Position numbers and translations under genes: made by a program. Positions 1 to 11,668 of a DNA stretch of 64,000 bases are shown here, piece after piece; position 1 is the stretch's first letter; every line of letters starts with the position of its first letter. Source of the stretch: Ambrosia x helenae (taxonomy: Eukaryota; Streptophyta; Magnoliopsida; Asterales; Asteraceae). A model generated the notes under the pieces. The model saw only the letters and a list, made by a program, of their open reading frames with translations. It had not been told where the DNA came from and made no database searches. The DNA lies in NCBI GenBank assembly GCA_030844895.1, contig JAUTDX010007464.1, positions 1-64,000 of the forward strand, read 5' to 3'.

Positions 1-2795
1 GTCACCTCAGCTCTGTAGCGTTTCACCCAGCCAGTCCAAGCCTCTTTTCGCTCTCTGGCCAATATCTAGCAAAGCAGCCTTGATGGAACTAGCAAATCTT
101 TATCTGGAACATCGGAATCAGCCTTAATGTTGAGAGTAATCTGAAGAAGTTTGTGTAATCAACTTTGTCAACCCCATGTTTGTTTAGTAGTTCACCAATG
201 AGCTCTTTATTATACCTTGACAGACCGACTTTTTTGGTCATTATGGCCTGATACTCATCCATAAACTTACTACCAGTATCTGCAGAGAATCATAAAACTT
301 AATTGTGACAACGCAACAATAATGATGAATTTATAAAATTTGAGTTTATTTCCATACCTTTCCAAGGCATAATTGAGCTCTTTTTTATTAATTAGCTGGG
401 CTGTTGAAGAGCTAATCCAAACTGGCCTATATTCCATGACCCAATATCGGGTTGTTCTGCAAAGCAATACCTTCTTCCTGGAAGATCAGTGGTGTTTGGA
501 GTGAAGCTAGATCAAAGGCATCAAGAAATCCAAACGGCCATAATCAATTGTGAGCCCTAATACACTCATGTTGTCAGTATTTAACACGCCATGCGTGAAA
601 CCAACTCCCTGCCATTTTGCAATTAAGGAAGCTGTACGCTCAGCAACTTCAACCAGCCAAGCTGATATAGATGTAAAAGTTAATAGTCGATAAAAAACGG
701 GTCAATGTTTAAATAATTTTAAAATTTAAAATATTCACCTGCATACTTATGGAAGTAAGATCCACAACGTCACTATTTCCTTCCCCGTGGAGAAGGATAA
801 ACTGTCACTTTGCTCATACTTTCTAAATGAGAAAGTGATGTTTGATGGTGTAATCAGCCAAAGTTTTAACAATTTGAAGATCTTCATTTCCTCTTTTAGC
901 ATGTATTTGAAAGAGCCAAAACGTAGAAAAGATTGCGCAACACGGCACACAATAGCACCAGGCTCGTCTTTTGGATTTCCACTGAAACGTTATGCATGGG
1001 TGGTTTTAACATTTAAGTCGATTGAAACAAAAAAAAGCTCCCTAGTTTGTAATACTTACTCATAAAACATGTCACGGCTCACTAATTTTCCGGTATTACA
1101 AGGCAAAGTGCACGGTGGTTGAATTCCAAGATTGTGCATTGCTTCACTGCAAAGAAATTCCCGAATGCTGCTACGTAAAACCGCTAAACCATCGGCATTT
1201 CGGCTATATGGAGTCTTGCCAGCACCCTTTTAGCTGAAGCTCCCACCTTTGGACTGGAATTTATAAGCTCGCCAAGTGTTATGGCTCGACCATCACCTAA
1301 CTGGTCAGCCCATACTCCAAATTGATGGCCCCCATAACATTGAGCGTAAGATAATCTGATTACAAGTAACGATGACAACATTTACAGAATTGAATAAATT
1401 AACGAAAGCTTAACAGATATGTTACTCACCCTCCTTTTAAAGGAGATGCCCCTGAAAACAGATATGGAAAGTCAGGTCTTTCAAATCTGCAACACCAATA
1501 ACAAATTACAAGATTATCGCATCTCATCATGGTAGCCATTGGTAACATCAAAAAATCTTATATCGAAACTAAAAAGATTAACTTATGAATATGACAAGTT
1601 AACTCTTGCAAATTACGCTACATATTGCATATAAACTCACTCTTTAGGGTCCAAATCAAGAATATCAGCAACAGACTCCGACCCACACGACAAGCTGAGG
1701 ATTCTCCACCTCAGCAGATGGAGATACTCTCGAATAACAAGCATGAAGTACCTGAAATGAATTTAACATCAAGATAACTATAAAACCTACAACTAGCATC
1801 ACTTCCATTTTCCTCTCATCATCATAAATATATAAACGGATTCGAAAATATCTTAACCTCGTCATTAACACCACTGCCGCAAGGCATCATGCATGTCGCA
1901 AGAAACGGATACACATTCCTTAAACACTTAATCTACTTAAGACACACTCAAAAATAGCTATGTTTTCCATTATATTTGTCATTTCTAAACTAATTTCACA
2001 TCATATAGTAAGAGTTCACCGGACTACCCTATAACAACATGAAACTTCAAGGAAACACTAAAACAAACATAACTCATAGGTCATAGGATCAGTGGCGAAG
2101 CTTCTACGGCCCAGAGGGTACCCCCCCCCCCCCACCCCTTTTTTTTAGTGTATTTTTTGCCCAAAAAATCCGCAAATTTTAAATAAATTCAGCCCCCCCC
2201 CCCCCTGATTTTACCGAAAATACAGTTCAAGCTCTGCCAACGCAAACGACATAATGACCATCTCAGAACATATGCAGATAAACTCATAAACTAAAGTTCT
2301 AACTGAAGACTATAAAGGCAACGAATTCACAATCCACTGACTATTAATCCCTAATTACACATAAAGCTTAGAAACTATGAATCCTTAATATAGTAGCAAA
2401 ACAAGCATAGGTCATAAACTAATATGATCATCAAAACCTTACTGCTTTTCAGGTTCTCACAAAAAAATCCAGTCACTATTCAAAGCCCTAATTACACATA
2501 AAACACAAAAACTGAGATCCAAATCACACAGTACCTTAAAACGTTATATAATATCTATCTATCAACAACAATTGAATAATTAATTGTAATTTGTAAAACA
2601 ACCTCTCGGGAACTGATATCGGTTAACGATCAGCCGGTAACTCACGGACGAATGAGTGATCCCAATTTAGGTCTTCTAGCTTTAACTTAACCTTAGGATT
2701 TTCGGTTGAAGTTTTGTTATCCGTTCACCGGTGACTGGATCGAGCGGCGGAGCAACGGCGGCGGTCGGTGGTGGTGGTGGTGGTTCCGTCGACAT
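1..2795 (-). pseudogene. Selenoprotein O-type (SelO/YdiU) protein adenylyltransferase, unprocessed pseudogene, running off the window start
   Basis: SelO proteins are kinase-fold AMPylases, organellar in eukaryotes. Pieces of the family are readable on the minus strand: LNWDHSFVRELP (about 2670-2640), VLHACYSRVSPSAEVENPQL (exon 1641-1751), ERPDFPYLFSGASP (about 1485-1431), YAQCYGGHQFGVWADQLGDG (about 1350-1280), AVLRSSIREFLCSEAMH (about 1190-1135), VCRVAQSFLRFGS (about 950), VGFTHGVLNTDNMS (about 620-570) and KFMDEYQAIMTKK (about 265-230). GT/AG borders survive, for example donors at 2602 and 1640 and acceptors near 1752 and 283, so introns are kept and this is not a retrocopy. The frame breaks repeatedly: after LPAD, inside the PQLVVW exon, at KRWELQLKG/AGKTP, around HHFLI, after TIDYG, and near position 100. 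Upstream, the ATG at 2795 starts an acidic Pro-rich leader that is also out of frame with the body. The Ty/hAT-free neighbours at 51-54 kb are intact, so sequencing noise is an unlikely cause. Family call sure; inactivity very likely. Confidence 0.85.
2093..2240. repeat. Poly(C)-containing small repeat in a SelO pseudogene intron
   Basis: Two long C runs (2120-2135 and 2193-2206) flank a segment whose ends, GTGGCGAAGCTT and AAGCTCTGCC, are weakly inverted. The layout of C runs around TTTTACCG-like sequence resembles the CAGAGGCGGAG MITEs at 12847 and 32946, but the ends differ. It may be a diverged relative of that family. Confidence 0.35.
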
Positions 2796-2868
2796 TAGTT
2801 GGTGGAGTGAACGGAAGGAAGTGAAGATGGTGAGGGAAGGCAAAGGGAGAAGTTTGAAGAAGCATTAA

Positions 2869-3087
2869 GGCCATGTTTGGCTAAACTTCTCCTTTATCAC
2901 CTTATTTCCTTTTCCACCTCCTTATCTCCTTAATCTCAAAAAGTCAAAATCCTTACTTATAACTTATCTTTCTTTCAACCCACAAAAACTCCTTTTCAAC
3001 CCATTACCCAAACATTATTTTCTCCTTATCTCTTCTAATTAAGAGATAAGTTATAAGGAGGTAAAATAAGGAATCCCAAACATGCCC
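2869..3087. mobile_element. Tourist-like (PIF/Harbinger) MITE, family A, copy 1
   Basis: The 219-bp element has terminal inverted repeats GGCCATGTTTGG and CCAAACATGCCC and is flanked by TAA on both sides, the usual PIF/Harbinger target duplication. It carries no coding capacity. A second copy lies at 51051-51272. It sits just upstream of the SelO pseudogene start. Confidence 0.8.
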
Positions 3088-3172
3088 TAAGAATTTGATG
3101 ATGTTTTTTTGTGTCATATTGGTTGTATAACCCGTTAATTTTTGTGTTAGGTTCGTGTAATGTATTTTTACG

Positions 3173-3452
3173 TTGTGTTCCCGTTTTTACTAAACGGTAG
3201 AAAAGAAAAGAAAGATGTGTTTCCGAGTTTCATTAAAGAAAGGAAAACAAAATATGGTGTGTTCCCGAGTTTCATTAAAGGAAGGAAAGGAAAGGAAATG
3301 GAAGGAAAACTAGTTAAAATTCTTTAGTTTAGTTTCCTTCCGATTTGGAAGGAAACGGAAGGAAAGAACATTTATCTTTTCTTTTCCTTTCCTTTCCCTT
3401 CCTTAATTCTTTTCCTTTCTTTTCCCTCTTTAAGTGAACCTCGGAACACAAC
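3173..3452. repeat. GAAAGG-rich inverted-repeat element, TGTTCCCGAG family, copy 1
   Basis: The ends read GTTGTGTTCCCG and CGGAACACAAC, and the interior is made of purine-rich (GGAAAGGAAA) and complementary pyrimidine-rich arms, so the whole could fold back. A second TGTTCCCGAGTTTCATTAAA end is visible inside at about 3260. Related copies lie at 25563-25872 and 49424-49708. No clear target duplication was found. The open frame over it is low-complexity and not a gene. Confidence 0.6.
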
Positions 3453-5013
3453 TTAGTGGTGGTTTGAAGTTTTGTAGTTTGACAGGGGGTAACGTATGAC
3501 GGGCATACTAATTGGTATAATATAAACATGGGCATTACAAATTGTACCTTTCGAAGTATAACTTGTACCCCTATGATTTTGCGGGTTAAATTGTTAATAA
3601 TAATAATAATAATGATAATAATAATAATAAATAATGTAATATTTTGACCTAGTTTTTATAGTTTTGATACAACCGTATGAACTCGTCTTGACAACTACAA
3701 GCTAAACACGAGACTGTTTTACCTAACGATTTAGTTACAATTCGTGACCCAACGCTCACTCACTCCCTAAAATCATCAGTATGTTTGGATCCACTTACAA
3801 CCCACACGGTGTTATCATATAACGGTTGTTGGCTAATTCGAGCTAGTGAGTGGCTCACTCAAATTAAGGTCGAATTAAAATGGTCTAGTAAGCATGGAAA
3901 GTTTCTCCTTATGATGCTAAAGATTGAATGTATTCACTTCTCAAATCCTCTTAAAAATGGTGATTGATTTTCGAATTTTGTATTAGGTTTATTTAGTTGG
4001 TGTTGGGAGTTGATGCTCCAATTGTCTTGTATGTTGTTACTTGATACTCTAGAGTTTGAATATATAAAACGAGCGTCTTGGGGTGGGTTAGGGATGAGCG
4101 TCACCCTAAATTACCCTGATCTCTTCCATTCCTACATTACCACCTGACTTTAATGATTCGCTACACCCTAAAATACCAATCTGGATGCAGCACAACCCTG
4201 AACTACCCTGGTTTCAGATATTAATAAAATAAAAATAAACAATTTAAAATAAATAAAGGACTAAACAAATGAGAAAAAAATATAAAAATAACCCAACCCA
4301 TCTTCGTCCCTCAAACATCCATCTCCTCCACATCTTCCTCCCCAAACACCAACATCCTCCTCATCTTCTTATTCCAAACACGCCATAAAAAAAAAAAAAA
4401 AACCCTTGAGGCAATGATAAAAGCGTGAAAGATAGTGATGGAAAGGTTAACCGTGGCAGTTTGGAATGAAAGGCGGTGATTGTGGTGGTGGTTTTAGTTT
4501 ATGACGTGTATGAGTATACAAGCCCCAACCCATAAAAAACAAAAATCCACACTCCCAAATCCATTTGGTCAACCGTTTGTTAGAACCCGTGAACATACCC
4601 GAAACCCACTACCTAGGACACCGACGGTGGTGTTTTCGTGGGTAGTGGGGTACTCGATGCTTCATGGGTGACGCGCCAACCCCCCTTATTTATTTTTAAG
4701 GGTATCGGATGACCGTTTTAAGATGGTTAATATATTATTATTTGATTTTAGTAAAATTAACTATATCATATGATAACAATTACAAAACAATGAGAGAATA
4801 ATATATTCTAGTAAATTTTGTATTTGGCCAACTACACATCCGACAACGCCATGGTCTAACCGATAACCCTCAATAATCCCACTTTAATTGGGTGAATCGC
4901 AACCCTACGAACCTTTGAGCAAGTACCCATCCCACCCGTCTTTAGTTTACCTTGATTTTAGCACAACATGACAATCCGGCTTAATATGCACTAGTACTGT
5001 GATTTGCTATATG
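3453..5013. other. Intergenic, no gene seen; short (AAT)n microsatellite
   Basis: An AAT/TAA microsatellite covers about 3594-3633. The 60-codon open frame at 3785-3967 matches nothing I recognise and has no gene context. The rest is AT-rich sequence without readable structure. Confidence 0.6.
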
Positions 5014-5530
5014 CTATGATACACAACATCGTTCCTTCTTGAAACAAATTTCAAGCGCTTCCAAGAGAGATCCAAGTTGGTTGTTTTGATCATTATATTT
5101 TGTGTTCTCCCGGCCTTTTAAAATTGTATCTGGCATGATATCCACCTCTTTTACGAGTTGGTTAACCATTTCTAGGACTTCGCTCATCTTTAGCCTTGAT
5201 TTTGGGTCTCTAACAACAACAATTGGCTATTAACGACAACTTTTGTGCGGAATCAAGTGAGTACTTACCTTCAAGCCTGAATCGATGATTAACGTGAACC
5301 TTTTGGTGTCTAGATAGATTTTCACCCATTCTAGAAGCTTCTGCTCGTTCTGAGGCCGGTTTCCTTCTAGTGGACGCTTACCTATGAGAGTTCATATAGG
5401 AACACACCGTAGCTCCATACATCACTCTTGGATGACACACGCCCCGTTTCAATGCACTCTGGAGCCGCGTATTTCACAGTCCCGCAAACTAATCAAGCAC
5501 ACCAAAAATTTAGTAATCTTATAATTATTA

Positions 5531-5783
5531 GGGGTTGTTTGGTTGATTAAGTGCTGAATCATTAAGAGGTCTGAATGGTTAAGAGGCTCTGAATGATTAA
5601 GTGTTGAATGGTTAAGTGCTGAATGGTTCAGCTGTGCACCAAGTCTGAATGGTTCAGCTCTTAATTATTCCATTCAGAGCATTTTCTAGGTTGAAACAAA
5701 CAGTCTGAATGTTGAACCATTCAGAGCTGAATGGTTTAGAGTTGAATGGTTTAAAGCCTCATTAAAGGCTACCAAACAGACCC
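5531..5783. mobile_element. Tourist-like MITE, family B, copy 1
   Basis: Ends GGGGTTGTTTGGTTGATTAA and CCAAACAGACCC, flanked by TTA on both sides. The interior repeats CTGAATGGTTAAG and its complement many times. It lies in an intron of the kinase pseudogene. A better preserved copy is at 41548-41862. Confidence 0.8.
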
Positions 5784-6942
5784 TTACGCAATTTTAATTT
5801 TTTATAAATACTAAAAAAGAAATTCCTTTGTGTCGCTTTTAACAACACCATTAGGTCGATCTTTTATAATTAGAAATCATCATTAGTTGTGGTGATATAT
5901 TTAAAAAAAAACCTCTCTAAATTTTTAATGAATATGTAAAATTATAAATACCCTTGCATACATCAACAACATACAAGTATGAAGAAGTAAAAGAAAGGTT
6001 TCATTTTTGTCACGGTTTTAGTAAAATGCCCATTCATCTTCGGATTAAGGAAGAAAGATCATGTTGGCATGGAGGCAATCATGAAAACAAAAGACCAAAA
6101 TTTAGCAAACTTACCGCGATAGAGATATGAGTTAACCCTTCTTGAGACCTAATCGAGCCACCCCAAATTCCGACAGCTTAGCATTCCATTCACCATCGAG
6201 AAGAATGTTAGAAGATTTAAAATCTCTGAAAATAATCTACAAGAAATGAAGTTGCAATCTTAATTACAAACATGGCTATTTGTTAACTTTATAGTTTTAT
6301 TTGATGATAAACAAATTTGTTTGTTGGTTGCACCATACATGAACCTGAAATCATATCAACGCATAAACCACACGTATCTTGTGTGGATATAAACACAACC
6401 CATTAACCCAAAATTATATTTTGTTTGATTATTTGAATATTAATGTTGTGAAATTATTTATTTATATCCAGCAAAACAATATGTTTTAATCTTATATAAC
6501 TATTTTTTTCTCTTTTGACTTTTAAATTTTGACATAAATTTACTCAACGAGTTTAATTGATGGCATAAAACACATGTTCAGGAAAATAATCAGTCAAACA
6601 TGTGAACATGCGGACCGAACCTATTCATTTATTTAAATTTCTCTGCGGGTTCAACACGAAACGAAACTAACCTGAAATCCATTTAGACTAAACTCATGAA
6701 ACTCGTTAACATGATGTTACATTCAAGTCATGTCATGAATTCACACCCTTAGCTAAATACCTGTAATTCTATTTGTTCGTTAGATATGCCAACCACGAGC
6801 CGTGTCTTGAGCGACTTTGAGTCTCATGGTCCATGAAAGAGGTACTTGTGCCCTTGTAGATAAATGATGTTTTACACTACCATTTTCCATATATTCATAG
6901 ACCAAAAGAAGTTGTGTTCCTAAATCATTATCCTCGGCACAG

Positions 6943-7165
6943 ACCCAAGGCATTATAGCCTAATGGTATCTTGGTGGTGAGATAAGACTTAGGGCCATAA
7001 GGTCCTGGGTTCGAATCTCACAAAGGGGGTTTTCTCATAATTATGAGTTTCCTCCTGAATTGGTGACTTGGTGGTGGAATATGATCGTGTGGCAACACTG
7101 GTGACACGATGATACTCCAGTTTCCGTGAGTGATTCCAATTGTTGGCCGTTCAAAAAAAAAAAAA
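6943..7165 (+). mobile_element. tRNA-derived SINE inserted in the kinase pseudogene exon
   Basis: The element begins with a tRNA-like head: a box-A-like TAGCCTAATGG at about 6956 and a box-B GGTTCGAATCT at 7008-7018. It ends in a run of A at about 7152-7165. A perfect 16-bp direct repeat, ATTATCCTCGGCACAG, flanks it (6927-6942 and 7166-7181). The repeat belongs to the kinase codons for AEDN, so the insertion interrupted coding sequence. The tRNA-like fold itself is not a functional tRNA. Confidence 0.88.
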
Positions 7166-7899
7166 ATTATCCTCGGCACAGTAACCAATAGTTTCACAAG
7201 ATTCGGATGTTGAACCATCCCAAAAAAATTAATCTCAGTAACCCACTCTTTGTGACCCTGTTTGAACACAATCAAGTTCATCACAGAAAAAAAAAATCAT
7301 AACTCACAAACAATTTTGAGTACTGAATTTCAAACCGTGATAGACATTTTGTTTTGCGGTTTCAACCAAAAACATGTCGTAAAATGTAGGACCGTACTAA
7401 ACCGTTAGTAAGGTTTGTTTTTGGTTCGGTTTTAATTTTGAACCGTCTAGTTTCTACTTACAATGATTAAAAACCAATGGTAATGGCAATGATGAATTCA
7501 TACTTTTCGTTAGTGCCGAATCTAGAATTTTTTTTTTTTTGACGGAATACACAAATTGGCTTGGTTAAAACAAGTTTTCAAAATGGGTCCTGTAAAACCA
7601 ACGCATATGTATCCACTTAACGATATTGTAAAACTATTCAAACTTATATACTTAATACGATAAATTTCACTTGAAGATGGTTTTTATTAATTATTTAGAG
7701 TTGCAAGATGAAAAACAAATATAAATTAACAAACACAAACATAACAATCAACAGATTTAAACAAAACAAATAAGACTAAACCCAGTCATGAATAGAGAAA
7801 TATTTTATGATATTTACATAAATTGAAAGTTTGTAAAATTATATTAAAATATAGACATTTTCTTCTATATAAAAGAAACTATCTTAATATGGTAGATAT

Positions 7900-8281
7900 G
7901 GTCCAAGTTATCCTACACAATATAAATTAAATTAAATGAGAAGCATATAAAAAACACAATAGATTGCAAAATATAATACAATGGGTCACAATATAACATA
8001 ATGCTGAGAAATAAACACAATGGCGTAAAAAAAGACACAATAAATCATAAAAATTACACAACGACAAAAATAAGAAAAAGACATAATGTCATAAAAACAC
8101 AATGATCTAACACAAATTCTAAAAACTACAAGCTAAAAATCTAAAAAAACAAAAACCTAAAAACTATGATCTAAGGTTCGATGAACGGTTCCAATGATGC
8201 TTGAATTGGTTCAATCGGAGTCCTTTTAATACATTTCCTACGACTTTCTATTTATTTTACTTGTGTATTTCATTTCAACCC
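7900..8281 (+). mobile_element. Non-autonomous MULE-like element, CACAATG family, copy 1
   Basis: It starts GGTCCAAGTTATCCTACAC and ends TTCAACCC, matching the elements at 32354 and 23995. About ten spaced ACACAATG-like words fill the 5' half, followed by the shared AAAACTACAAGCTAAAA and TTCAATCGGAGTCC blocks. The flanks ATGGTAGATAT and ATGGATAAAT look like a decayed target duplication. This is the most diverged copy with both ends. It lies in the long first intron of the kinase pseudogene. Confidence 0.7.
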
Positions 8282-8924
8282 ATGGATAAATATTGTAGAA
8301 AAGAAATAAAATGTAACAAAAGCCTAAATAACTTAGTATTAAATACGTTATTGCATATGAAAAATCCGTTTGATAATTAACTATATTAAGCCCCCTCTCC
8401 CTTGCGTTGCGGTGTGGTGTAAAACCGTATTAAGTAGCATCAATGTCAAACCATTATCATCAATCTCAACACCAAAAAAGCTCATAAAAAATCAATAAAT
8501 AAGGGAGAAATAACACCAAACAAAAAGCAGCGTAAATCGTAGAACTCCGCACGCCTATTGCGTCATGCTAATAACGTAAAACAAAAAAAAAAATTAAGTC
8601 GATCTTTTACCCGCGCAAAGTAGACATATTGCAACGAGCCTGCCAAACAGGAAAAATATACGTAAAACGTTTGAACCATACACGCACGTTGGGGCATGCC
8701 GCATGTTAACTCGAAACATAAAATTAAAAACTTGCGTAAGTTGAAAAGTATGAGAGACCAAAGTTGAAAGTAAAAAAGTGTGGGGCTAGTTTGTAAAAAG
8801 ATAAAAAGCATTGGGTTTCATTGCAAAAAATGAAAAGTTTAGGTAATCAATTTAAGAGGTTACATTGCAAAAAATGAAAATTTTGGCGTTAAAAGTAAAA
8901 ACCTTTCAATTTTCTTTTTTATAC

Positions 8925-8990
8925 ACTCCATGTACAGAGCAACCCCTAGCTATATACACTCCATGTATAGGGCAACCCCTAGGCTATACA
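8925..8990. repeat. Short tandem duplication
   Basis: The unit ATACACTCCATGTA followed by AGGGCAACCCCTAGCT occurs twice head to tail, with two mismatches. Nothing else is visible around it. Confidence 0.6.
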
Positions 8991-9821
8991 CGGGGTAGTG
9001 AAACGTGGGAGAGTGGCATGGAAGGTTTTTTTTCTTAATTTAATAACCAATCACAACCATCCATCTCACCCTTACCTTAACCTCACACCGATGGAAAACT
9101 CCACCCCACCTGCCCACGCCAGCTTCCACACCACATAAGGAGTGGTATTAGTGGAGTGAAGGCCTCACATCCCCACACCATATAATCTTAATGAATCCAA
9201 CATTCATTTTCAGGAGTGATGGTTAAAATGAGTAAGATTAAAATAAGTGTAATTAAACAAATTACAATGAACCTTAGTAAACATTTAATCCCTCATGGTT
9301 ATTACATATGATATATGATCTATAATGTATAAATTCAAGCTTCCATAGCATGACAATCAATGGGTTACTAAAACACAATAACAAATATTTGAACTGCATG
9401 ACCATAGTGTCACATTTTTTAACTCATAAGTCATAAGACTCATTGGATTTTTTTAATTCATAAGTATAATAGCAAGAAATTTCATTTTAGGCCATATTGT
9501 GAATTAGAAAGAAAAAAATTTCAATAACCAAATTTTAGCATTTGTGAAGGTTGAAGGGCCCATTATAAAAGTGTTGTGAAATCTTTAAAGAATAAGAATA
9601 ACGGAAATCTAAAGTGACAATAAAAGAAATCAACATTTTTTAAAATATTAATGGGAATAGTGTGCTTGTCGAGTGGGGCTTCTATAGTTCTATCCTCACA
9701 TATATTTAAATCTGCCCTTGAGATCATGTGTGTGTGGGTGCGGAAAAGAGGGAAGAGAGCGTGAGGCAAAGATTGTTTGAATTTTTTTTTAAAATATTTA
9801 ACATTAATTAACATATATAAA

Positions 9822-11129
9822 TCTCTACTACATTATAAAGATGAGCAATGGGCAAACATGTCCAACTTGATAAAGTTAAGATGGGATGTGAAAAGCCATG
9901 TGTTTTAACCCTCAAATGTCATATAAATCTTCTCCAAATTACCCTTCAATGCATTAAGATACTTGTACTATGTAGTAGAGATAAATAAAGGTTTATTTTC
10001 TAGATAATTAAGTTTCTATATTTGCTTGCGAAATACGTTCAAATTCTTATATATAATATCATGTGATGTGGTATGACCACAAGCTTCAAATAATTATATT
10101 CAACAAATATTAATTTTACATTTTCTTTCTTTCTTTAAAATTGCATATGTTTATATAAATATACAGTGTCGTTCATCATGAGAATTGCTGAAACAAATTA
10201 CTTTAACTTTATCCTTATACTTGCTCCCTCTTTATCTTTATTTATTTTTCTAGGTCACGCATCTCTACTATGGTGAACCATCAGCGTTTTTTTAGCTCAT
10301 AATCATCACCATCAAGTCAATACTACATTATAAAGGAGGAGGCATGGGCAAATATGTCCAAATTGTTCAAAGTTAAGATGGCATACCAAGAGTTCTTTAC
10401 AATTTTCTAAATTTTACCATTTTTCTTCCCTAAATGCCCCTAGAAGATAATTAACTTTTATATGAAAATGGAACTAACCCAAACTAAATAAACACACGAG
10501 ATAACAATATTTTTGAACAAATTTCATATATTTGCGATGAAATGTAATAATTTATGTTACTAGAATGAACAATCTTATCTCAGCTAAACTTGTATGAATT
10601 TTAAAACTTTGCCATAATAATATTTATATTATAAACCCTTTTCATATATATGCGTCTACCCAGCGGCAAAGTGGACGGGATGGTTCGGCTCACTGGTTAC
10701 ATTGGGCAATTTTTTAGCTGCTGGGTCAAGTTGGGCAATTCTATTACAAACTTACAAATAACAACTTTTAATTTCTAAATGGGTAATGACCTTCATATGA
10801 TAGTGTATACAATATCATATTATTACTACATGTTTTTGTCATGTAAATGAACTTTATCATTTAGCAAGGTGTCTTCAACGGCACGATTATGTGGATATGC
10901 AATGACCAGACAACTTACACAAGAGTGATGTTTATGTTCATATTGGTCTATTACAGTAATATACCTTTAGTTTATTAAGATTTGTTCAAAAATGAGTACA
11001 TGGTTTTTGTGGTGAACTGCAATCAGTTGTAAGTGGCGGTGCACATTTCTTTTCTTTTCTTTCTACGATTACTTGTTATATTGCAACCCATTTGTCAATC
11101 CCGCTGCAACGCGCGGGTAAACCCACTAG
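9822..11129 (+). mobile_element. Non-autonomous Helitron, family 2 (composite or nested)
   Basis: The 3' end reads CCCGCTGCAACGCGCGGG (hairpin) then TAAACCCACTAG, followed by host T at 11130. A 5' end TCTCTACTACATTATAAAG begins at 9822 after host A. A second 5'-end-like sequence, TCAATACTACATTATAAAGG followed by AGGAGGCATGGGCAAATATG, begins at 10317, so one Helitron may sit inside another or the outer one has lost its own 3' end. The same ends, reversed, bound 48429-48958. No Rep/helicase coding sequence is present. Confidence 0.72.
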
Positions 11130-11668
11130 TCAATCATTACGTGCCACTTCAACTCACTACCATATCACCTCTCAACAACACACCTTAGTGAGTGTCAAAA
11201 TAAAAGCCTATTGTGTTTCATGAGTCATGACACCTCGTAACGCACTTTTTTTTCACCAATAACATTCACCACGACAAATAGTATGATTTCCATAATAAAA
11301 ACTACAAATTTAAAAGTTTTAAGAATATAGACTCGCCTGCAATACTCCATCGGCATACTTCACCGCCACCTGAACCTCACGAAAAGGATCTCAAAACTCT
11401 TGATCACGCCTCTATACACGCTCCCAAATCCACCCTCCCCAATCTTCATAGCCGGGCAGAAGTTTTTGGTTGCTATTTTGAGCTCAGCAACCGTGAAAAC
11501 CCTCAGATTGCTTGGTTTCTTAACTAAATTAAACAAATCAGAAGTCTTTCCATGATTAAGATCAGAGAAAGCAGTATGAAAGGTTTTAGTGGATGTTGAT
11601 TTTGTTTGAGTTCTGGTTACATAATCTATCTCTTGATCAAACATGAAACATCTGCAATGAAACACCAT

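Larger units (their letters stand above)
5014..11668 (-). pseudogene. RLCK-VII (PBS1/PCRK-like) receptor-like cytoplasmic kinase pseudogene with SINE insertion
   Basis: Exon 1 (11336-11668) has the subfamily VII N-terminus: FTVAELKIATKNF followed by the glycine loop IGEGGFGSVYRGV. Exon 2 (6761-7257) has GHKEWVTEI, HPNLVKL, GYCAEDN, LLLVYEYMENGSVKHHLS and MRLKVAQDTARG. Exon 3 (6115-6236) holds the catalytic loop as FRDFKSSNILL and activation segment KLSEFGVAR, where DFG has become EFG. Exon 4 (5014-5488) has VKYAAPECIETGR, SDVWSYGVFLYEL, EQKLLEWV, MSEVLEMVNQLV and a stop at 5014. Frameshifts lie after VIKSFE, in HPNLVKL/GYC, at ARG/LAYL, after GVAR, at YEL, at IID and before RDPKSR. A SINE splits exon 2. 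Exon 1 ends in GC rather than GT. The first intron has grown to 4 kb with Helitron and MULE insertions. Such kinases act in immune signalling beneath surface receptors; this copy cannot make a full kinase. Confidence 0.88.

Noticed and set aside
787..1065. Plus-strand 92-codon open frame
   Set aside because: It is antisense to SelO codons (VCRVAQSFLRFGS and following).
6955..7025. Possible tRNA gene (box A and box B present)
   Set aside because: No cloverleaf with paired acceptor ends could be drawn, and the 16-bp duplication and A tail show a SINE.
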